NCBI RefSeq assembly: GCF_000720635.1
Contig: NZ_JOCF01000079.1
Coordinates: 1 to 33,521 of the forward strand
Source: Streptomyces sp. NRRL WC-3742
Lineage (GTDB): Bacteria > Actinomycetota > Actinomycetes > Streptomycetales > Streptomycetaceae
Direction: 5' to 3'
DNA: 33,521 nucleotides
In this document: positions 28,938 through 33,521 of the stretch, piece after piece
How the letters are laid out: every line of letters starts with the position of its first letter
Position numbering within the stretch: position 1 is the stretch's first letter
Position numbers and translations under genes: made by a program
The notes under the pieces: model-generated
Databases searched by the model: none
Seen by the model: the letters and a program-made list of their open reading frames with translations, nothing else
What the model was told of the DNA's origin: nothing

Positions 28938-30446
28938 CTAGTCGAGGCCCCGCACCGGAGGCTCGTCCCGCGTCCCGTCCTCCGCGACGACGGTGAACCG
29001 CTCCGCCCCCGCCAGCGCGAGGTCGACGGGGTAGAGCGAGGCGGTGCCGTTGACGTCCAGCTGCCTGGTCGTCCGCCCGGTGGACGCCTCGATCCTGGTC
29101 AGCCGGTTCCTGGTCATCGCCCACACCGAGTCGCCGTCCAGCAGCACCCCGGTGACCTGGTCGTCCAGCCCGGCCGTCCAGCGCCGCCGCCCGTCGACCA
29201 GCGAGTAGGCGACGAGCCGGCCGGTGGCGACGCGGACGGGCCGGCGGCCGCCGCCGATCCGCACGTCGCCGGGCTTGCCGCCGGGGGCGATGTACAGGTC
29301 CCCGACGACGACGCCGCCGAAGAGCGGGCGGGCGCTGAACTCGTCGAAGGCGTGGACCCCGCCGAGCATCACGTCGAGGTCGTACTCGTCCCCGGAGACG
29401 GGGATCGCGGCCCGCTGCCGCCCGTCGCCGTCGAAGCTGAGCACCGCGTGGGTGCCGCCCTGGGCCTGGTCGTCCACCCAGACGGCCAGCGGCGCGACGG
29501 AGACGACGGCGAGGTTGCGCAGGCCCCCTTGGGCGGGCAGGGCGATGCGGCTGCGCTCGCGGCCGTCCGAGGGCGCCAGGGCGCGCAGGACGGGCGGGGC
29601 GGCGGCGCCGCACTGGGCGACGGTGACCACTGTCTCCGTCCCGCCCGCGACCTGGAGCGGGGTGCAGCCGGCCCCTGCCTGGCTGTGCCACAGGGTCCGG
29701 CCGTCGGAGAGCCGTACGGCCCGCCAGTCGTCCTTGCCCTGCAGCACGGCCTCGTCCCCGGCGACGGCGAGCTGGTCGGGGGAGGCGGAGTCGCCGTCCC
29801 GGGCGGGGGCGTCGACGGTCTCCGTCCAGCTCGGCCCGCCGCCGGCGAGGTCGAGCGCGGTGACGGCGGCGCACGGGCGGCCGTTCGGGGAGTGCCCGAT
29901 CAGGCCGACGCGTCCGGGCCCGACGCCCCGGCTCATCGCGCAGACGGTTTCGGCGCCGGGGGGTGCCCACCGCCAGGCGACGGCCCCGCTGGTGCCCCGG
30001 TAGGCGACGACCTGGTCGGGACGCACCCGCACCACGAGGTCCCCGCTGGTCCAGCTGCCCACCGCGCGGGCGGTGGCGGGCCGGTCCGGCGGGGCCTTCC
30101 AGGAGTCGTTGAGGCCGTCCCCGGCGAAGCAGCCGAACAGGCAGAGACCGAGCACCGTGCCCAGGGCGACCGCGGGCAGGCCCCGGCGGGGGTGGATCAG
30201 CGCCCACACCAGCCCGGCGCCGCAGGGCATCAGCCCGAGGATGCTGGCCACCCCCATCACGGGCAGGCCCGCACCCCCGAAGCCGTTGGCGGGGCCGAAC
30301 AGCACCGCCAGCCCCATCGCGGCGAACATCGCACCGAGCACCCCGCCGGAGACGACCATCCAGGCTTCCCGGTCCAGGGCGCGCCCTGGAAACCCTCCAC
30401 CCCGCCGTCTCCCCCGGACGGCGCTGTCCACGGGCCCCTCGGCCAT
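28938..30446 (-). CDS. Membrane protein with PQQ-like beta-propeller domain
   Basis: A 502-residue protein. The N-terminal cytoplasmic tail is Arg-rich, then there are three hydrophobic segments (about 30-50, 59-84 and 91-108). The rest, facing outside, is a series of PQQ-type blades: units such as GAVAWRWAPPG, DGRTLWHSQAG, DGRRRWTAGL and STGRTTRQLDV, each with the aromatic residue before a turn. This fold in Streptomyces is often a binding scaffold or quinoprotein-like domain. ATG at 30446 has GGGAGAAGAG upstream. No PQQ-binding residues can be asserted. Function unknown. Confidence 0.78.
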   Translation of the reverse strand: MAEGPVDSAVRGRRRGGGFPGRALDREAWMVVSGGVLGAMFAAMGLAVLFGPANGFGGAGLPVMGVASILGLMPCGAGLVWALIHPRRGLPAVALGTVLGLCLFGCFAGDGLNDSWKAPPDRPATARAVGSWTSGDLVVRVRPDQVVAYRGTSGAVAWRWAPPGAETVCAMSRGVGPGRVGLIGHSPNGRPCAAVTALDLAGGGPSWTETVDAPARDGDSASPDQLAVAGDEAVLQGKDDWRAVRLSDGRTLWHSQAGAGCTPLQVAGGTETVVTVAQCGAAAPPVLRALAPSDGRERSRIALPAQGGLRNLAVVSVAPLAVWVDDQAQGGTHAVLSFDGDGRQRAAIPVSGDEYDLDVMLGGVHAFDEFSARPLFGGVVVGDLYIAPGGKPGDVRIGGGRRPVRVATGRLVAYSLVDGRRRWTAGLDDQVTGVLLDGDSVWAMTRNRLTRIEASTGRTTRQLDVNGTASLYPVDLALAGAERFTVVAEDGTRDEPPVRGLD

Positions 30447-30589
30447 GCCGGTCTCTTCTCCCCCACGCTCCGAAGCCCCTCGGGCGGGGCGGACGATCAC
30501 CGGATCGTCGCAGAGCCGGAGGGCGGGCGGAACAAAGAGCATGGAAAACCCTTCACCCCGGATCAGAAGTCCAGCACGCGGAGGCGCGC

Positions 30590-31975
30590 CTACTCCGCCC
30601 CGGCCACCCAGTTCCCGTGCAGCCCCAGCGGCACCCGGGCGGGCAGGTGGACGCGGGCGAGCGGCTCGCCGGTGAAGTCCTGGGCGGAGAGGATCACCAG
30701 GTCGCTCGCACCGCGCTCCGGGGAGTGGACGTACGCCATCACGTACCCGTCATCCTCCGCAGCAGGCGACGCGCCGGACGACGTACCGGACGACTCGGCG
30801 GCGACGAACACCCCCTCGCTCACGGCGGCGTCCCGCCCGAACCCGTGCACCTCGGTGGTGCCGCGCTCCAGGTCGTGCTTGAGCAGGGCGTTGCCGAACC
30901 CCTCCTCGGGCCGGTCGTCCTCCGGCCCGGTCGGCCGGGCGTACAGCTCGACGACGGCGGCGTAGCCGTACCGGTACGGGCGCCCCGCGTGGCGGCCGTT
31001 GACGCGCGGGAACTCCTGGGTGCGGTCGTCCAGCCGCTCCTCCTTGACGGTGCCGGCGGCCAGGTCCACGGTCCACCGGTCGAGGGTGGGCCGGCTCTCG
31101 CCCAGCCTCCGCAGGTCCATTCCCTCGGGGTGCCGCACGACGTCGACCACCAGCTGCAGCGGCGTGCGCTCGTACGCGTTGAGGGTGTGCCCGACCAGGT
31201 GCGGCGACAGCTCGAACCAGCGCACGGGCCCGCCCCCGCGCGGCATCACGCCGACCCGCGCCGGGCGCTCGGCGTCCCAGGTGAAGGGCACGCCGGTGGG
31301 CAGGTGGGCGGCGCTGAAGACCATCGGGGTGTCGTAGAGCAGGACGTAGTGCTCGGTGAGCGCGAAGTCGTGCATGTACGGGTTGCCCGGCACGGTCACG
31401 TCCGTGACCCTGCGCACCGCGCCGCCCGCGTCCATGACGATGTGCTGCACGAGGTCCGTCCCGTACCGGAAGGCGAGCGAGTGCAGTTCGCCGCTGTGCG
31501 GGTCGTACACCGAATGCGCGTTGGCGCTGTACCCCTGCGGGGTGAGGCCGAGCTCGCACGGGCCCACCGTGTCCAGCTCGTAGGTGAGTTCGTACGGGCG
31601 GATGCCGCCCTCGGTGAGCGCGTAGGTGCGCCCGGCGAGGCCCGCGACCTGCACGTTCGGCGAGATGTCCAGCCTCTCGTCGACGGGAGTGCCCCGGCGC
31701 GGCTCGCCCAGGTGGTCGGCGACGGCGCCGCTGCGCACCCAGCGGTTGCGGTACCACTCGGCGCGCCCGTCGCGGATGCGCACCCCGTGGACCATGCCCG
31801 CGCCGAGCGTCCACTGGTGCGCGGCCGGGTCCTCGATGCCCAGCGGGTTGGGGCCGATGCGCAGGTAGCGGCCGTCGAGGTGGCCGGGTATCCGGCCGGT
31901 GACGGGCAGGTCGTGGGCGGTGATCTCCTCGGTCACGGGCGCGAAGTTCCCGGACAGGTAGCGGTTGCGGCTCAT
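30590..31975 (-). CDS. Carotenoid/stilbene oxygenase family protein
   Basis: A 461-residue non-haem iron dioxygenase of the RPE65/carotenoid cleavage family, which cleaves a central double bond of apocarotenoids or stilbenes. The four iron-binding His are visible: H154 in SANAHSVYDP, H202 in PYMHDFALTEHY, H263 in VGHTLNAYE and H453 in GLHGNWV near the C-terminus. The beginning RYLSGNFAPVTEEITAHDLP is standard. ATG at 31975 overlaps the TetR stop by 4 bases (ATGA), so the two are translated as one operon, with the TetR gene first. No other carotenoid genes are nearby. Confidence 0.93.
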   Translation of the reverse strand: MSRNRYLSGNFAPVTEEITAHDLPVTGRIPGHLDGRYLRIGPNPLGIEDPAAHQWTLGAGMVHGVRIRDGRAEWYRNRWVRSGAVADHLGEPRRGTPVDERLDISPNVQVAGLAGRTYALTEGGIRPYELTYELDTVGPCELGLTPQGYSANAHSVYDPHSGELHSLAFRYGTDLVQHIVMDAGGAVRRVTDVTVPGNPYMHDFALTEHYVLLYDTPMVFSAAHLPTGVPFTWDAERPARVGVMPRGGGPVRWFELSPHLVGHTLNAYERTPLQLVVDVVRHPEGMDLRRLGESRPTLDRWTVDLAAGTVKEERLDDRTQEFPRVNGRHAGRPYRYGYAAVVELYARPTGPEDDRPEEGFGNALLKHDLERGTTEVHGFGRDAAVSEGVFVAAESSGTSSGASPAAEDDGYVMAYVHSPERGASDLVILSAQDFTGEPLARVHLPARVPLGLHGNWVAGAE

Positions 31976-32607
31976 GTGGTGTCCCCCTCGGACCGGGGCG
32001 GCTCCGCGAGCCCGCAGGCCGTCCCCATCGCGGTCATCAGCTTGTCGTAGAGCACGCCCGCGGCGGCCGGCGCGAAGTGCCCGGAGAGTTCGAGGCTGAC
32101 GGCTCCGTGCGAGGCCGCCCAGAACAGCTGGGAGACCTCGTGCGCGTCCCCGGCCCGGAAGATCCCGGCCGCCATGCAGGCGCGCACGGCCTCCACCGAG
32201 GTCCCGAAAACGTCGTCGGCCGCCGCCAACGCCTCCTCCCCCGCCCGGAATTCGGGCACCGGCTGCTCGAACATCACGCGGTAGTAGCCGGGTTCGGCGA
32301 GCGCATGCGCGCGGTAGGCGTGCCCGAGTGCGATCAGGTACGCCAACGGGTCGTCCCCGCGCGGGACTTGCTCCTGCGCCCGGCGCAGCCGCGCGAACCC
32401 CTCCCGGTACAGCGCGTCGACCAGCCCCTCCTTGCCGCCGAACATCGTGTACAGCACCTTCGTCGAGGAGCCGACGTCCCCGGCGATGCGCCGCACGGTC
32501 AGTGCGGCGGGGCCTTCGGCGACGAGCAGGGCGATGGCGCGGTCAAGGATCACGGCGCGGACGGCGGCCTGGCCGGCCCGCTGCGCCTCCTGGTAGGGCG
32601 TGCTCAT
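31972..32607 (-). CDS. TetR family regulator in operon with the carotenoid oxygenase
   Basis: A 211-residue regulator. The DNA-binding domain is ILDRAIALLVAEGPAALTVR, then RIAGDVGSSTKVLYTMFGGK (residues 20-59). The C-terminal part resembles the TetR_C_33-like ligand domains, with YYRVMFEQPVPEF and QLFWAASHGAVSLELSGHF. ATG at 32607 fits a leaderless start; an in-frame extension to 32775 is non-coding. Its stop overlaps the oxygenase start. Autoregulation of the operon and sensing of a hydrophobic ligand are likely. A palindromic AACAcTGTT sits at 32630-32638, near its promoter. Confidence 0.9.
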   Translation of the reverse strand: MSTPYQEAQRAGQAAVRAVILDRAIALLVAEGPAALTVRRIAGDVGSSTKVLYTMFGGKEGLVDALYREGFARLRRAQEQVPRGDDPLAYLIALGHAYRAHALAEPGYYRVMFEQPVPEFRAGEEALAAADDVFGTSVEAVRACMAAGIFRAGDAHEVSQLFWAASHGAVSLELSGHFAPAAAGVLYDKLMTAMGTACGLAEPPRSEGDTT

Positions 32608-32614
32608 GGGTAAC

Positions 32615-32638
32615 ACCGTATCCGATGGGAAACACTGT
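32615..32638 (-). promoter_or_regulatory. Promoter/operator of the TetR-carotenoid oxygenase operon
   Basis: On the minus strand TACGGT (32620-32615) is followed by 7 bases and the ATG at 32607, the leaderless spacing seen elsewhere here. The upstream AACAcTGTT (32630-32638) is a perfect 9-base palindrome, and AACACCGT (32612-32619) is a related copy overlapping the -10 box, a plausible autorepression site. Confidence 0.45.
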
Positions 32639-32777
32639 TGCCACCCCCCTTCTCCGGAGGCCCGTCCCCCGACCGGGTGAGCCTCGCCCCCGGGCAGTGC
32701 GCGCGGGCCGCCGGGCTCGTTCTGCAGGGCATGACCACCGATCCTCCGTACCCGTCCCTCCTCGCACCGAGGCATCC

Positions 32778-33095
32778 GTGGCCGTGATCGGCCGGGCGAC
32801 CGCCGCCGTGATCGCCCTCGCCATCCTGCTCGTCCCCGCCGCCGTCACCCCCGAGGCCGCCCGCCCTCCCGAGGTCGGGACCGGCTGGTGGGAGGTCTCC
32901 GCCAACGCCGCCAACGTCCGCCGCGACCACTCCGGCACGGACACCGTCCTCGGCCTCGCCCGCACCGGCGACCGCGTCGAGGTCGTCGACACCTGGACCT
33001 CGCCACTGGGCGCCCGCTGGGCCAAGGTCCTGGTCGCCCGCACCCGCACCACCGGCTGGGTCCTCTGGTCCCTGCTGACCCACCACGACCCGTGA
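32778..33095 (+). CDS. Small secreted SH3-domain protein
   Basis: A 105-residue protein with a hydrophobic signal or anchor (MAVIGRATAAVIALAILLVP) and a bacterial SH3-type beta barrel: WWEVSANAANVRRDHSGTDT, LARTGDRVEVVDTW and TTGWVLWSLL. Such domains bind cell-wall peptides. GTG at 32778 has GAGG 5 bases upstream; a second GTG at 32784 is possible. It is divergent from the TetR-oxygenase operon and 43 bases before the DUF6204 gene. Confidence 0.78.
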   Translation: MAVIGRATAAVIALAILLVPAAVTPEAARPPEVGTGWWEVSANAANVRRDHSGTDTVLGLARTGDRVEVVDTWTSPLGARWAKVLVARTRTTGWVLWSLLTHHDP

Positions 33096-33101
33096 ATCAC
33101 A

Positions 33102-33132
33102 TTGGCGAACGGGCACTTCCGCTGCCTATCGT
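33102..33132 (+). promoter_or_regulatory. Promoter of the leaderless DUF6204 gene
   Basis: TTGGCG (33102-33107) and TATCGT (33127-33132) with a 19-base spacer. The ATG at 33139 follows 6 bases after the -10 box, with no ribosome site. Confidence 0.55.
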
Positions 33133-33138
33133 CGGGGC

Positions 33139-33495
33139 ATGACCACTCGAACCTTCCGCATCATGGTGCGCGGCGTCTTCGACGGCCTCACCGACGCGCA
33201 GCGCGCCGAACTCCTCGCCGAGGCGCCCCGGCACGACGTGCTGCACGCGGCCTTCACCCGCGAGGGCCACCTCTCCTACGACCTCACCGCCCGCACCGCC
33301 TTCACCTTCCGCTTCCTCGACGAGGGCGAAGAGGAGGAGGACATCCTCCTCGCCACCGAGCGGGCGGAACAGGCGGCCCGCGCCTGGCTGGACGAGCGCG
33401 GCTACGGCTGCAGGAACCTCCGCTCCCAGGCCGAGGACCTCTCCCAGGCCCCGCTCGGCAAGCGTCAACGCCGCGCCGCCCAGTCCCCCCGCTAG
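33139..33495 (+). CDS. DUF6204 family protein
   Basis: A 118-residue protein that matches the common Streptomyces DUF6204 pattern: RTFRIMVRGVFDGLTDAQRA, then HDVLHAAFTREGHLSYDLTA, FTFRFLDEGEEEEDI and the C-terminal AEDLSQAPLGKRQRRAA. It is a small alpha/beta cytoplasmic protein with no known function. ATG at 33139 fits a leaderless start. It is complete, ending 26 bases before the right edge. Confidence 0.88.
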   Translation: MTTRTFRIMVRGVFDGLTDAQRAELLAEAPRHDVLHAAFTREGHLSYDLTARTAFTFRFLDEGEEEEDILLATERAEQAARAWLDERGYGCRNLRSQAEDLSQAPLGKRQRRAAQSPR

Positions 33496-33521
33496 CCCGC
33501 CCCACCCCTCCCGGCCGACCC

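Noticed and set aside
1..33521. tRNA, rRNA, CRISPR array, transposon or phage genes
   Set aside because: Looked for repeats with regular spacers, long terminal inverted repeats, transposase or integrase motifs and tRNA-like stretches; none were found.

Overview
The window is very GC-rich, with codons that end almost always in G or C. It carries actinomycete-specific families: a mycothiol-dependent TIGR03083 enzyme, SCO6745/SalK-like, DUF6204, DUF5937 and WXG100 proteins, and a twin-arginine alkaline phosphatase. Several genes appear to be leaderless. It fits a Streptomyces or close relative chromosome. No rRNA, tRNA, CRISPR array, transposase or phage module is visible, so this is ordinary chromosome with many small one- and two-gene transcription units and some decayed gene ends.

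Layout. 1-5300: the tail of an unknown gene, a secreted PhoA-type alkaline phosphatase (+), then pirin and ribulose-phosphate 3-epimerase (both -), and a SCO6745-like protein (+). 5300-9211: a MarR regulator divergent from an MFS exporter with a strong inverted/direct-repeat operator between them; a C39-like cysteine peptidase-fold protein; and a TetR gene followed by a DUF4188 monooxygenase-like gene with a TGTAA-N7-TTACA operator. 9239-13184: a gene remnant, an aldo/keto reductase, and a DrrAB-type ABC exporter divergent from its TetR regulator. 13231-15034: a cystathionine beta-synthase-like enzyme, a TPR remnant and a small secreted protein.

15196-17469 is the most interesting part. A WXG100-type type VII secretion substrate is followed after one base by a 519-residue protein with its own N-terminal WXG motif and a C-terminal domain that has a calpain/papain-like Q-C-H-N active-site pattern. 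A small acidic protein follows 8 bases later. This has the order carrier, toxin, immunity protein. A convergent gene encodes an unrecognised secreted protein made of three Cys-paired repeats.

18408-25369 holds mostly single genes: an LRR/zinc-binding protein, a nitroreductase, a zinc-ribbon-like protein plus a truncated partner, a methyltransferase, a GNAT acetyltransferase, a FrnE-like DsbA, a TIGR03083 enzyme, a YqfO/NIF3-insert-like protein, a DUF3885 protein and an orphan. 25431-33495 holds a secreted alpha/beta hydrolase divergent from a DUF5937 winged-helix regulator with a perfect 12-bp inverted repeat between them; a second alpha/beta hydrolase; a membrane-anchored beta-propeller protein; a TetR-carotenoid oxygenase operon; an SH3-like secreted protein; and a DUF6204 protein.

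Recurring small-scale signals are a 17-bp tandem repeat crossing a MarR stop codon, a dispersed hairpin built on AAGTCGGC/GCCGACTT, and a group of TANNGT -10 boxes placed 6-7 bases before the start codon.
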